Of a DNA stretch of 32,340 bases, positions 1 through 7,911 are shown piece by piece. A model generated the notes under the pieces. The model saw only the letters and a program-made list of their open reading frames with translations, was not told the origin of the DNA and did no database searches. Positions within the stretch are counted from its first letter, which is position 1. Each line of letters begins with the position of its first letter. The DNA is taken from the IMG/VR virus record IMGVR_UViG_3300042535_000015, positions 1 through 32,340 of that record; one strand, written 5' to 3'. A program made the translations under genes and the position numbers. Origin of the DNA: a virus.

Positions 1-60
1 GCCACGCTCGTGCCGCCGACCTCCGTGCCGCTCACAGTGCCGAGGGAGGTGATCGCGGGC
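1..60. repeat. Left copy of edge inverted repeat (IPT/TIG-coding)
   Basis: Bases 1-60 are the reverse complement of 32281-32340 with two differences (positions 1 and 27). Similarity stops sharply at base 61. Both copies encode PAITSLGTVSGTEVGGTSV in their own genes, so this is a shared domain-coding segment, not a non-coding terminus. Confidence 0.9.
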
Positions 61-119
61 GCACCGCCGCCCGCTGGCGCTGACCAGCCAAGCGCTCCTA
101 TGACCCCGGGAAAGCCCAT
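1..119 (-). CDS. Putative virion surface protein with IPT/TIG Ig-like domain (5' part only, runs off left edge)
   Basis: Thirty-nine codons are visible, starting at an ATG whose A is also the last base of the upstream stop (TGATG), so translation is probably coupled to the fibre-like gene before it. The N-terminus is Gly/Ala/Pro-rich. From residue 21 it reads PAITSLGTVSGTEVGGTSV, which fits the opening of an IPT/TIG immunoglobulin-like domain (P-I-S..SG..GGT.V). Such domains are common on phage virion surfaces and are thought to aid weak carbohydrate binding. The same segment, nearly identical in DNA, occurs in inverted orientation in the gene at the right edge. The rest of the protein lies outside the window, so the assignment rests on one short motif. 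Confidence 0.6.
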   Translation of the reverse strand, partial: MGFPGVIGALGWSAPAGGGAPAITSLGTVSGTEVGGTSV

Positions 120-919
120 CAGCTCAGCACCACTGGGTAGACGAGCAGCAATGCTATGCTGTTGACCGTGCAGTATTTGTACCCGCAGGAGATCAGCGCA
201 CTGGCCGAGGTCGGCACCGAGCCGCCCACGTACTTCACCGTGCAGCCGCTCGCCGCGAATGTCACCGCGTATCCGGTGCCATTCTGTTGCACCACAACCG
301 TGCCTTGGTCGCCGTCTGCGCCGTTGGTCAATGTGAGCGTGGTGACCTGCGTGATTGTGTTGGTCTGATGAAAATCATTGCTCGCGGAAACGTCGAGCGA
401 CGCCGCGCCCGCAGACGGCGCGAACGCAGCATCGGCAGCTCGAGCGCGCCCGGTGAAGATTGCGCCCGCTAAAGCTGCGGCGCCCAACGTCGTCAGCATC
501 GCAGCAGCTGTCGTGTCGTCGAGCAGCGCGCGCGCGGCAGCCGTGCAGACGATCTCTTCGACGACTCCCGCACCGGCCGTCGAACGACCCAGGAGCCTGT
601 CAGTAGCCGACACGTCCTGCATTTTGGCGTAGGTGACAGCATCGTCGGCTATTGCGGTCGTGCCGCTGCCTGCCGCTGCTGTCACGTCTCCAGCGAGCGC
701 CGCACGGCGGATCGAACCCGAGCCACTGAACTCCAGCCCGCCTCCAACCGTCAGCACCTCGGGCACGCCAGTGCCGGCAGTGTCACGTCCCAGCAAGCTG
801 TCGGTCGCCACGTTCGCGAGCTTCGCCAACGCGATGCCGCCGTTGGGTACTCCGATCGTCCCCGGGCCCGCTGAGTACGTGATCGTCGTGCCATCCACCA
901 CTGCGCTGATTGCTGTCAT
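119..919 (-). CDS. Tail fibre/spike-like structural protein
   Basis: This 266-residue protein looks like the repetitive part of a phage fibre. Two copies of a repeat are visible: LLGRDTAGTGVPEVL near residue 43 and LLGRSTAGAGVVEEI near residue 109, each followed by a Gly/Ala-rich stretch, a pattern frequent in phage fibres. The last 85 residues look like a beta-sandwich domain (FHQTNTITQVTTLTL, then VVVQQNGTGYAVTF and a KYVGG turn). A similar C-terminal pattern is present in the protein at 19924-20373. A strong Shine-Dalgarno (AAAGGAG) sits nine bases before the ATG. It lies in the 3' part of the structural operon, so a peripheral virion or receptor-contact role is likely. No enzymatic motif is visible. 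Confidence 0.7.
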   Translation of the reverse strand: MTAISAVVDGTTITYSAGPGTIGVPNGGIALAKLANVATDSLLGRDTAGTGVPEVLTVGGGLEFSGSGSIRRAALAGDVTAAAGSGTTAIADDAVTYAKMQDVSATDRLLGRSTAGAGVVEEIVCTAAARALLDDTTAAAMLTTLGAAALAGAIFTGRARAADAAFAPSAGAASLDVSASNDFHQTNTITQVTTLTLTNGADGDQGTVVVQQNGTGYAVTFAASGCTVKYVGGSVPTSASALISCGYKYCTVNSIALLLVYPVVLS

Positions 920-935
920 TGCGCCTGCTCCTTTC

Positions 936-1112
936 CTACTCGCGTGTTATGGGAGATGCGTCGAGGTCGTGCGTGATAACCGAGTCGTCGAGGTCGTGCG
1001 TAATCGGCTCCCCGAGCCCCTCTACCACTGCCGCTCCGCCTCCATAGTGCGCCATCCCGCTCAACTCGTTACCGAGCTGGCCGTAGTGCAGTCCGGGGCG
1101 CCTGTGCGTCAC
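936..1112 (-). CDS. Small 58-residue phage protein, GTG start, internal ITHDLD repeat
   Basis: A short gene fills the gap between two structural genes. It starts at GTG inside a GTGA overlap with the upstream stop and ends 16 bases before the next ATG. The product begins MTHRRPGLHYGQLGN, contains a glycine-rich centre (AHYGGGAAVVEGLGE) and ends with a duplicated acidic motif, PITHDLDDS then ITHDLDAS, matched in the DNA by a 14-base repeat (cgcacgacctcgac). The coupled start, the position and the absence of any other reading in the gap argue that it is real. I do not recognise the family. A short linker-type or accessory virion protein is possible, but that is inference from position. Confidence 0.6.
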   Translation of the reverse strand: MTHRRPGLHYGQLGNELSGMAHYGGGAAVVEGLGEPITHDLDDSVITHDLDASPITRE

Positions 1113-1516
1113 GCTATCACGTACCCCGCGCTGAGCCCCGTAGCCGCTCCGCCCGAGGTGCTGTCGTAGAAGATGCGCGTAAAGGCTGGAGGCGTCCAGA
1201 TAGGGATCCAGATCGTCACAGCATCAGCTGGGTCCGTTATCGTTATCTTCCGATCATCGGACCCATCGATCACCACCGTTGTTGGATCTGTCGTGAACAT
1301 CTTCTCAAGGCTTATCGACAAACCCACGCTGCCGTCCGGGCCGAGAAGGCTCCCTTGCACGTACAGCACACCCACGGGATCGGTCGTTGCCGCGACCGTG
1401 ATCCACAGGTCCAGCCTGCTGCGATCGCGGCAGTTTATCCAGCCCGAGGTGTAATCCGCCGCGACGCTACCGTCTACGATCCACCTCGCCACGGTCATCG
1501 CTGTGCTTTCAATCAT
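1109..1516 (-). CDS. Hypothetical virion-associated protein, beta-rich
   Basis: This 135-residue protein is predicted to be mostly beta strand: alternating hydrophobic stretches such as LDLWITVAATTDPVGVLYV and DAVTIWIPIWTPPAF are separated by Gly/Asp turns. The ending (FTRIFYDSTSGGAATGLSAGY) resembles small beta-sandwich proteins often annotated as phage structural proteins. It starts in an ATGA overlap with the large ejection-type gene upstream, so it is in the same transcript. No catalytic motif or membrane segment is seen. The function is unknown, and a minor tail or decoration protein is the best guess from context. Confidence 0.65.
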   Translation of the reverse strand: MIESTAMTVARWIVDGSVAADYTSGWINCRDRSRLDLWITVAATTDPVGVLYVQGSLLGPDGSVGLSISLEKMFTTDPTTVVIDGSDDRKITITDPADAVTIWIPIWTPPAFTRIFYDSTSGGAATGLSAGYVIA

Positions 1517-3600
1517 CGCTGCTCCTCCGGGCGCTGTAGTGCCCCCATGATGCTAGACAGGGTCGGCTGCTTGTAGCCGCGGTCGCCCGCGATGTGCCTC
1601 GCGGCAGGGTACGCCCTCAGCTTGAGCGGTTGTTGGTTGCCTAGCACGCGAGCCGTCATAGACACGCCAGCGGTCGGCATTGCTTCATTTCGCAGACGTT
1701 GTAAGTCGCGCAGTGTCAGAATGAGCTCGAGCTTCGCGCGCGCACCGGGGTCAGACGCCACCATCTCGCGCACGTTCGCCACCAACGGCTGCTCATCGCC
1801 GAAGTTGGCCAGTGACCGCTCGATTTGCGCGCGCTGCCTGATGTCGTCGGCGCTTATAGCTTGGTCGGGCCTCACGCCTGCGCCTTCGCGCGTTGCCTGA
1901 AGCTTGCCGATCTCCCGCTCATTCGACGCTCGCGCAGATCTCAGCTCCGGGAACGCTTCCATGTCCTGGCGCGCGGCGCCCGCGACGCGCTCGAACTTCT
2001 TCTTTGCAAACGGCGGGAGATCCTTGCTGTAGGTGGCAAGGTCGTCAAGTGCAGAAACGGTGTTGTCAAGCTGCGCCGCTGTCAGCTCGTTGGGCACCAA
2101 GTGCACGGTGTCAACATCGTCTGCTACGGCAAAGCCAAGCCCGCGCGCTCGCTCTGCCGATATCGTCCGCAGCGTGCCTTCAGGCTCTGGCGCATTCTCC
2201 ATGCCCGGGCCGAACGCAAGGCCGGCCCGGTCAGCCACGCGGCGCCTCGCGGGCACCGCCCTGAACAGGTGCACCGCTTCCTCCGCGAGTCTTGTGTTGT
2301 TGACGAAAGGCGTCATCCGTTGCTCGGTCAGAATATCCGAGACTGCTTGTGCCGTTGCCGCAGCGCGCTCAGTACGGACCGGCTCAACACCAAGACCAAA
2401 AGACCCCGGACCTTGACTCAAGCGCAACGCGCCGGCTTTACGAGCCGTCATGCGGTCGACTGTCTCTGCGTCCCACTTCGAGCCCACGCGCTGGATCTCC
2501 TCCGCGCCCTCCTTTGCGGCGGCATCGAGCGCGCTCAAGCGTCGCGCTCCCGCCAGCCCGGGGACGCTCGGGTCCTGCACCGTGCGGATCGCCTCATCGA
2601 CGCCGGGCACTCTTTTGACGCCCCCAAGCGGGCCAAACTCCACCCCAGCTTGCTCAAGCCGCGTCAGCGGAAGAGCATTGGCGGCGGTGGTGCGCATGTG
2701 CTGCGTGAATGCGTTGGCAGCCTTGCGCGTACCTCCGGCCGCAGCGCCCAGCGCGCCGCCTGCGAGGCCGCCGATGCCCACAGCGAGCGCCGGGTCAATC
2801 TCCGCGTCCTTGCCCTCGAACGCGCGCTCCACCCCAACCTCAGCGCCAGCCGCCGCCGCGCCGCCAAGCGCCCCTTCGGCCGCGATGCGCGCAGCTGGCC
2901 GCGCGGCGAGCGCCGGGACGAGCCGCGGCACAGCAGCGCTCGCGCCTTTCGTAAGCAGTCCAGCCATGCCGCGCGGTCCGAATGCGAGCGATCCCAGCGC
3001 TCCCGCGCCCGCCGCGATCGGGTGTCTGCCCATCAGCTCCTCGATCTGATCTGCTTGCGAACGCACCAGTCCCGCAGCGTTGGCTTCCCTGTGGAACGCG
3101 AGGAGCCGGTCTTCACCCGCGAGCTTCGTTGCCCACTCTGGGTTTTCCACTTGCCGCCCCACGCCGCCCGTTACGACGGAGTCAAGGCCGCCCAGCCCTG
3201 CGGCTAGCATTTCGCGCCAGCCTTCTTGCCCAGGGGTAACGCGGCGCACCGGCACCCGGTGCTTTGCCGCGAGCGCTATCGCGTCCGCGTAGGCCTTGTC
3301 CGCGTAGGCCTGGTAGGCCGGCGATGCTCGTCCCTCGCGCTGCACCTGCACTGCGCCCTCTTCATCGCCTCGCGCGCGCAGTGCCCCCGCTACAGTGGCG
3401 GGCTCTGCGTCGTAGTACCGAAACCCTGGCCCCTCGCCAGCCGTCTCTTCCTCTCCGCGTGGCTCACGCAGGCCTTGCGTTTCCGGATGCTGCTCGATCT
3501 GCTCCGACTTCTCCACCCGCCAAGCCTGCCCGTCGAACACAGCGAAGCCGCCCGCGTGCGGGCCGCTCTTGATTGGCTTGCGCTCGCCTGGGTCGGCCAT
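1513..3600 (-). CDS. Large internal virion/ejection-type protein (gp16 position)
   Basis: This is a 695-residue protein, or 696 if the adjacent GTG at 3603 is used. I prefer the ATG at 3600 because AGGAG lies eight bases before it. Residues of about 190-300 hold long Ala/Gly-rich hydrophobic stretches (AAGAGALGSLAFGPRG, PALAVGIGGLAGGALGAAAGG) that could insert into membranes, flanked by charged helical regions. This composition, together with its place as the last and largest of three proteins after the gp10-like gene, matches the ejection-protein block of P22-type phages (gp7, gp20, gp16), which enter the host with the DNA. No lytic transglycosylase motif is visible. The ejection role is inferred from order and composition, not from a clear family match. 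Confidence 0.65.
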   Translation of the reverse strand: MADPGERKPIKSGPHAGGFAVFDGQAWRVEKSEQIEQHPETQGLREPRGEEETAGEGPGFRYYDAEPATVAGALRARGDEEGAVQVQREGRASPAYQAYADKAYADAIALAAKHRVPVRRVTPGQEGWREMLAAGLGGLDSVVTGGVGRQVENPEWATKLAGEDRLLAFHREANAAGLVRSQADQIEELMGRHPIAAGAGALGSLAFGPRGMAGLLTKGASAAVPRLVPALAARPAARIAAEGALGGAAAAGAEVGVERAFEGKDAEIDPALAVGIGGLAGGALGAAAGGTRKAANAFTQHMRTTAANALPLTRLEQAGVEFGPLGGVKRVPGVDEAIRTVQDPSVPGLAGARRLSALDAAAKEGAEEIQRVGSKWDAETVDRMTARKAGALRLSQGPGSFGLGVEPVRTERAAATAQAVSDILTEQRMTPFVNNTRLAEEAVHLFRAVPARRRVADRAGLAFGPGMENAPEPEGTLRTISAERARGLGFAVADDVDTVHLVPNELTAAQLDNTVSALDDLATYSKDLPPFAKKKFERVAGAARQDMEAFPELRSARASNEREIGKLQATREGAGVRPDQAISADDIRQRAQIERSLANFGDEQPLVANVREMVASDPGARAKLELILTLRDLQRLRNEAMPTAGVSMTARVLGNQQPLKLRAYPAARHIAGDRGYKQPTLSSIMGALQRPEEQR

Positions 3601-3603
3601 CAC

Positions 3604-4947
3604 TCAATCTCCTAGGTCGGCAGGGTCGACTGTGTCCCCTAGGTCGGCAGGGTCGACTGTGTCCCCGTCCGCCGCGGGCAGACCGTTGAGCACCTGCTGT
3701 TTTACGTACTCATCCGCGTGCTTCTGAAGAGCCGGGCGCGCGCTGTTGTACGACGCTGATGCCTTCACCGCGTCTTGCACGTGTCGCCCCATCGCCAACA
3801 TGCGGCGTTCGGTCGCGACCTTCATTCTCTGCGCTGCCTCGCGCAGCTGGCGTACGAAGCCTTCACTCAGCTGGCCGGCGTTCTTGTCGAGCGAGTACCT
3901 TTCAAGCTCCGCCTGAAACTCCTCCCAAACTCCCGCGCCGCCAAGAATAAATTCGCGGTCGGCGTTGCTGGGTGCGCCTGGCAACGTCGCTTTGAGGAGC
4001 ATGCCAGCGGCCTTTCTGTGGTCCAGGCCGTTTTCGCTGTTGGCGTTTTCAATCGCATCCGCAGAGAGGTCGCGCACCGCGACCATCTTCCGCAGCTGCG
4101 GCAGCCCACCGTTGACGAGCGCAGTGTTCGCGCGAATCTCTTTATCCAGGTAGCGGGCCGACTCTTCGTGTAGCTTCCGCAAGCGCTCGATATCGATTTG
4201 CGTTTTCAGCGACGCTCCGCCCCCGACGCCTGCCCTCCTCTTTTCCTCAAGCCGCGCAGCGGCAGCGGCGCGGTCATCGAATTCCTTCTCCAGTTCAGGC
4301 CCCGCCTTTTCTCCGTACAGCGCGAACATGGTGTCAGCGTCTTCGTCTGTGACCGGCTTGGTCGTGGCGATTCCAGACACGGCCATCGCCCGAGCGCGAC
4401 GTCGCAGCGCGTCGCGTTGCGGCTCACTGAGCGTCGCAAGGTCGACAGTCGCAACCACATCGCCTCCGCGCGTGACCTTTACCTTCCCGTGCTGCGGCGG
4501 TTTCATCACAGCAGCCCCGCCAAGAAGCTCGTCTACAGATTCAATCGCGGTGGGCTCCCCAGGCGCAGGCGGCTCTTCGTACTGAAACCCCATCTCGGGA
4601 CCGCCAGAGCGCACACGCGCTTCGAACGCCGAGATCGACCTCGGGTCGTCTGACTTCAGCGCATCCATCGCACTGGCGATCGTCTCGTATTGCCGCCTGT
4701 ACTGCGCGTCCGCATCTCGCGCTTCCTGGACCTTGCGCGCGCTTGCCTGCTCTTCGAGCGCTCGGCCTTGGCGCACCGTCTCGGCAATCATCTGCTGCTC
4801 TTCGAGCGCTCGCCTCTGCTGCAACTCCGCTGCGTGCTGCCGAGCGCGCGCAATCGAGTTGAACCCTTCCTGCATCTCGGCCACGCCCGCGACAGGCGAC
4901 GCCGCCTGCGGGACGAGAGAAAAGATGTCGCGTGGAGTAAGTGCCAT
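3604..4947 (-). CDS. Coiled-coil internal virion/ejection-type protein (gp20 position)
   Basis: A 447-residue, strongly helical and charged protein. Residues 25-100 are a Gln/Glu/Arg-rich coiled coil (RARQHAAELQQRRALEEQQ), and further helical segments fill residues 220-420. No membrane segment or enzyme motif is seen. It lies between two other large virion candidates downstream of the gp10-like gene, the position of P22 gp20 (DNA ejection). The last 20 residues contain a perfect duplication, DTVDPADLG twice, created by a 27-base tandem repeat just before the stop, so the exact C-terminal length may vary between relatives. The start is the first ATG and its Shine-Dalgarno is weak. Confidence 0.65.
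   Translation of the reverse strand: MALTPRDIFSLVPQAASPVAGVAEMQEGFNSIARARQHAAELQQRRALEEQQMIAETVRQGRALEEQASARKVQEARDADAQYRRQYETIASAMDALKSDDPRSISAFEARVRSGGPEMGFQYEEPPAPGEPTAIESVDELLGGAAVMKPPQHGKVKVTRGGDVVATVDLATLSEPQRDALRRRARAMAVSGIATTKPVTDEDADTMFALYGEKAGPELEKEFDDRAAAAARLEEKRRAGVGGGASLKTQIDIERLRKLHEESARYLDKEIRANTALVNGGLPQLRKMVAVRDLSADAIENANSENGLDHRKAAGMLLKATLPGAPSNADREFILGGAGVWEEFQAELERYSLDKNAGQLSEGFVRQLREAAQRMKVATERRMLAMGRHVQDAVKASASYNSARPALQKHADEYVKQQVLNGLPAADGDTVDPADLGDTVDPADLGD
3611..3664. repeat. 27-base tandem duplication at 3' end of a gene
   Basis: Two identical, adjacent 27-base units (3611-3637 and 3638-3664) encode DTVDPADLG twice at the C-terminus of the 447-residue protein. The unit keeps the frame. 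The copies are identical, which suggests a recent duplication. Confidence 0.9.
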
Positions 4948-4964
4948 CGCTATGCCGTCTGTGG

Positions 4965-6092
4965 TTACTTTACAGCCCCAATTACGCTGGCAGCTGCCCC
5001 GATGTCGCCTCGCAGCGATGCGCGCGCGTTCATCAACTGCGCGTACTTCGCTTGATCGCCGCCCGCGATCGCAGCGATCTCCGCATCGCTCATTTCCATC
5101 AGCTTGCCCAGAAGCTCTTGCGTGCCTTGCGCCGTGATGTCCGCGGCCTTGCCACCCACTGTCAGCAGCCCACCAAGCGTGCTATCAATCCGCTCTTGCC
5201 TGCGTGTATCGGCCGCGCCTGCAATCTCGCCCGTGCCCATCGTGCGCTCGAAGCGCTGCGAGTCGGTCGATCCGTGGATCTCGGCCGCTGCCATAAGCCT
5301 AGCGAGGTCGCCCTCTGTCGCTGCTCCGGCGAGCTGCCCGCCGCCCAAGAGCTGCGCCAACTGAAGCTCGCCCGCGCCACGAGACGATGCATCGGCCGAC
5401 TGCGCCGCAGTCACGCCGCCGCTGGCCCAATTGCGCGCCGCTTCGTCACGGTTCAGCGCATAATCAGCCTCGCGATTGGCCTGCTCGGCGCCGAGCCCCA
5501 CCAGCGCATCACTGATCATGCTCGTGCCGCGGCTCGAGCCGAACGCGCCCCGCGCCATCAGCTGCCGGTTCAGGTCCTCTGTCGTCTTCTGCCTCTGCCG
5601 GTCGTAGTAGAGGTCCAGCCCCGGCAAAGCGTCCAACGTCTGACGCTGACGCTCGTAGTTGTCATAGGCTGTCTGAGCGTTCTGCGCGGCGCCTGGCATC
5701 GCGTTGAACTTGCCGGCCACGCCGTTCCAGTAGTCTGTCGCGGCGCTTGGAGCGTTTAGCTGGCCTGCGTTCTGCCCTGCCCACGCGGCCAGCGCGGTCG
5801 GCTGTTGCAGCTGCGACATTAGGAATGGCGCCTGCTGCTCTTGCATGCCCGGCTGGCTCTGATCCATCCAGTTCGGCACGGGAGCTGCTGTTGCTGCTGG
5901 CGCGACGGCCCCCCCCGAGGGGGCGGGCGGCGCGAATGGCGTCAGTGGCGGTAGAGCAGGGGGGGGCGGACCGGCCACGCCAGGCTGCGGCGGCCCTGGA
6001 TTCTCAGAGCCCAGACCAGCAGAATCGGGCACACCGAAATCCGTGTAACCCGGGTACTGCTGCCCGTAGTACTGGCTTGCAGTCTTCGCCAT
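4965..6092 (-). CDS. Gln/Ala-rich internal virion protein, putative ejection protein
   Basis: A 375-residue protein with a low-complexity Pro/Gly/Ala N-terminus (residues 1-75, including GPPPPALPPLTP) followed by a helical, Gln/Ala-rich body (residues 100-300: NAQTAYDNYERQRQTLDALP, QKTTEDLNRQLMARGAFGSS). The motif of an Arg-Gln-rich helix, then GAFGSSRG, then a helix with NREADYAL is common in phage proteins annotated as internal virion or injection proteins. It follows the small gp7-like gene by one base and has AGGGG seven bases before its ATG. I infer a role in DNA ejection from composition and order. It has no recognisable enzyme domain. Confidence 0.65.
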   Translation of the reverse strand: MAKTASQYYGQQYPGYTDFGVPDSAGLGSENPGPPQPGVAGPPPPALPPLTPFAPPAPSGGAVAPAATAAPVPNWMDQSQPGMQEQQAPFLMSQLQQPTALAAWAGQNAGQLNAPSAATDYWNGVAGKFNAMPGAAQNAQTAYDNYERQRQTLDALPGLDLYYDRQRQKTTEDLNRQLMARGAFGSSRGTSMISDALVGLGAEQANREADYALNRDEAARNWASGGVTAAQSADASSRGAGELQLAQLLGGGQLAGAATEGDLARLMAAAEIHGSTDSQRFERTMGTGEIAGAADTRRQERIDSTLGGLLTVGGKAADITAQGTQELLGKLMEMSDAEIAAIAGGDQAKYAQLMNARASLRGDIGAAASVIGAVK

Positions 6093-6093
6093 C

Positions 6094-6501
6094 TCAGCCC
6101 CTACCCTGCTCGCGCATCGCGCGCGCGATGGGATCTTCGTTGCTGGCTGGCGGCGGGGTCTGGCCTGCGACCATCCCCGGGGTTGCCGGGTTCGCCCCGA
6201 GCGCGTTCAGGTCGAGCGCGAAGCGCGGGTCGCCGCCCGCCATACCCTGCACGAAGGCATTGCTCGGGCCGAGCGCGCCTAGAGTCTGCCGCAGCGCGTT
6301 CTGGTAGCTCTGCGCTACGTCAGGACGCATAGCGCGGTACTTCTCGGCCATCTCTTTGAAGCTCTGGCGTGCTTGCTTTTCCTCGTCACTCTCAAAGAGC
6401 GAGCCGAGGATCGGAATCCGCGAGGTTTCCATCCCCAGCGCGGACGCGCCCGCCGTCAACGGACTTGCAAGAAGGCCTCCAAAATCGTCAAGCAGACCCA
6501 T
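6094..6501 (-). CDS. Small virion protein at gp7/gp14 position
   Basis: The 135-residue product has a hydrophobic Gly/Leu-rich N-terminus (MGLLDDFGGLLASPLTAGAS), then a charged helix (DEEKQARQSFKEMAEKYRAM) and a Pro/Ala-rich tail ending in EDPIARAMREQ. The pattern of a short hydrophobic start plus a helix with ALRQTLGAL is typical of small phage proteins next to ejection proteins. GAGGTG five bases before the ATG is a good ribosome site, and the gene sits nine bases after the gp10-like gene. The role is inferred from position only: assembly factor or minor ejection protein. Confidence 0.6.
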   Translation of the reverse strand: MGLLDDFGGLLASPLTAGASALGMETSRIPILGSLFESDEEKQARQSFKEMAEKYRAMRPDVAQSYQNALRQTLGALGPSNAFVQGMAGGDPRFALDLNALGANPATPGMVAGQTPPPASNEDPIARAMREQGRG

Positions 6502-6510
6502 GACGCCACC

Positions 6511-7911
6511 TCACAGCACCTCGAAGTGCTCTTCAACGCCTGCTAGCTGCAAATCCTCTACCCCACTGAACGTAGCACGCCACTGACGTGTGCGATACAC
6601 GCCCAGGCTGCGGCGCTCGACCACAAGCTCACGGTCGCTACCAGCGCCAATCTCGACCGCGAGCGGCGAGCTCCAGGGGCCATCCGCGTCCCGGTATTCA
6701 ATCAGCAACACGCCGCCAGTTCCGTGCCCGCGCCGCAGGCTAATCCCGATTTTGTTGCAGTGCTTTCTCGCGGTCGTACCGTGGCTTTGATACCCCGTCT
6801 CGATCGTGCCCACCACGGGCTCACCAAGATCCGTCGCCGCACCAAACGACAGCTGACCAACCTTGCCGCCAGCAGTTCCAACCAGCGGGACACCGCCGTA
6901 TCGAACGTGAGCCGTGACACTAAACGGCGCCAGCCCGCTACCTGCGCTCCACTGCGACCATCCGCCGCCCGCGTAGACGAACGTTCTGCCATCGGTGGGG
7001 AACGTCCACACGAACCCGTCGACGGCGCCCAGCTGCAATCGGTAGCCGTAGCAGTCATCGACGGTAGCCATTTCATGCAACGTTTGTTGAATCGGCCCCG
7101 AGAGTGACTCGGCGCCGCGACCGTCACTGACAACGAACCGGCGCGCAGAGTCCAGCCACGCAAAGCCACGGTCTAGCCTGAGCACGGAATACGGAGCGAG
7201 CAACCCAACCTCGAGCGTGCCGACTCGCGCGTAACCGAGCGCCGCGTCGCCCCCGAAGAACTCCGCGTTGCTCGCGCCAAAGGCCGCGATTTCCGATACC
7301 GACTCAAGCAGCGCGATGACGGGCTCCGGTCGCGAGTCTGCTTGAACCTCGCCCGACTCGGGTCCGATCCAATCCTCGTGGCCGGCGTAAGACGAGCCGG
7401 CTGCGCCCGCCGAGTACGTGATTGTGTTGAGATTGGTCACAACGTCGTTGGCTAGCAGTCGCGAGTTATTCGCGATGATGTGGCTGCACCGCGGCGGGGC
7501 TCCGCCAAGCAGGCTCGTATCGAGCGCTGGGCCGAGCAGCACCTTCTGCGGGTAGCTGCCGGCCGCGATCGCCAAGATAGCTTGCGTCTCGGCGAACACC
7601 GGGCGCTTCGTTCCAAACAAGCGGTCTGTCAGCGTGCGCACCGCCCCGCCCTCAAGCGCGTACACGACCTGCATGGGGTCGGCCTGGCCGACCGCGATGA
7701 CCGGCCCGCGCACCGTCGCGTGCAGCCCCGTGATGCCTGCGCTGTGGATGGCTGCCGAAGGCGCCACCGCGTGCGTTGTGATTCCTGGTCGCCGGCGCAC
7801 GCACCCCGCCGCGTCGACCACCACGTTGCGCGCCACGCTGGGCGCACCGGCGACCGCCGCACCGTCCGACTGCTGCGGCACGAACGGGATCTTCGCCGAT
7901 GACAGGTCCAT
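6511..7911 (-). CDS. Tail needle/DNA-stabilisation protein, P22 gp10-like
   Basis: A 466-residue protein rich in short beta strands and Gly turns, as expected for the beta-propeller gp10-type proteins that close the portal channel after packaging and connect to the tail. It starts PFVPQQSDGAAVAGAPSVARNVVVDAAG, a typical opening in which virion data tables start with a list of sampled positions (SVARN.VVDA.G..RRRPG). It ends with the pattern RQWRATFSGVEDLQLAGVEEHFEV, also typical of this family. It follows the tailspike gene with a TGATG overlap and precedes the ejection block, as in P22 except for the inserted beta-helix genes. The family call is by pattern and order, and a profile search would settle it. 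Confidence 0.7.
   Translation of the reverse strand: MDLSSAKIPFVPQQSDGAAVAGAPSVARNVVVDAAGCVRRRPGITTHAVAPSAAIHSAGITGLHATVRGPVIAVGQADPMQVVYALEGGAVRTLTDRLFGTKRPVFAETQAILAIAAGSYPQKVLLGPALDTSLLGGAPPRCSHIIANNSRLLANDVVTNLNTITYSAGAAGSSYAGHEDWIGPESGEVQADSRPEPVIALLESVSEIAAFGASNAEFFGGDAALGYARVGTLEVGLLAPYSVLRLDRGFAWLDSARRFVVSDGRGAESLSGPIQQTLHEMATVDDCYGYRLQLGAVDGFVWTFPTDGRTFVYAGGGWSQWSAGSGLAPFSVTAHVRYGGVPLVGTAGGKVGQLSFGAATDLGEPVVGTIETGYQSHGTTARKHCNKIGISLRRGHGTGGVLLIEYRDADGPWSSPLAVEIGAGSDRELVVERRSLGVYRTRQWRATFSGVEDLQLAGVEEHFEVL

Noticed and set aside
1825-3207. 460-codon plus-strand open frame
   Set aside because: Antisense to the large ejection-type gene; Arg/Cys/His-rich, no domain pattern, no ribosome site. 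A codon-bias shadow in GC-rich DNA.
4941-5759. 272-codon plus-strand open frame
   Set aside because: Antisense to a supported virion gene, with Arg/Ala-rich low-information sequence.
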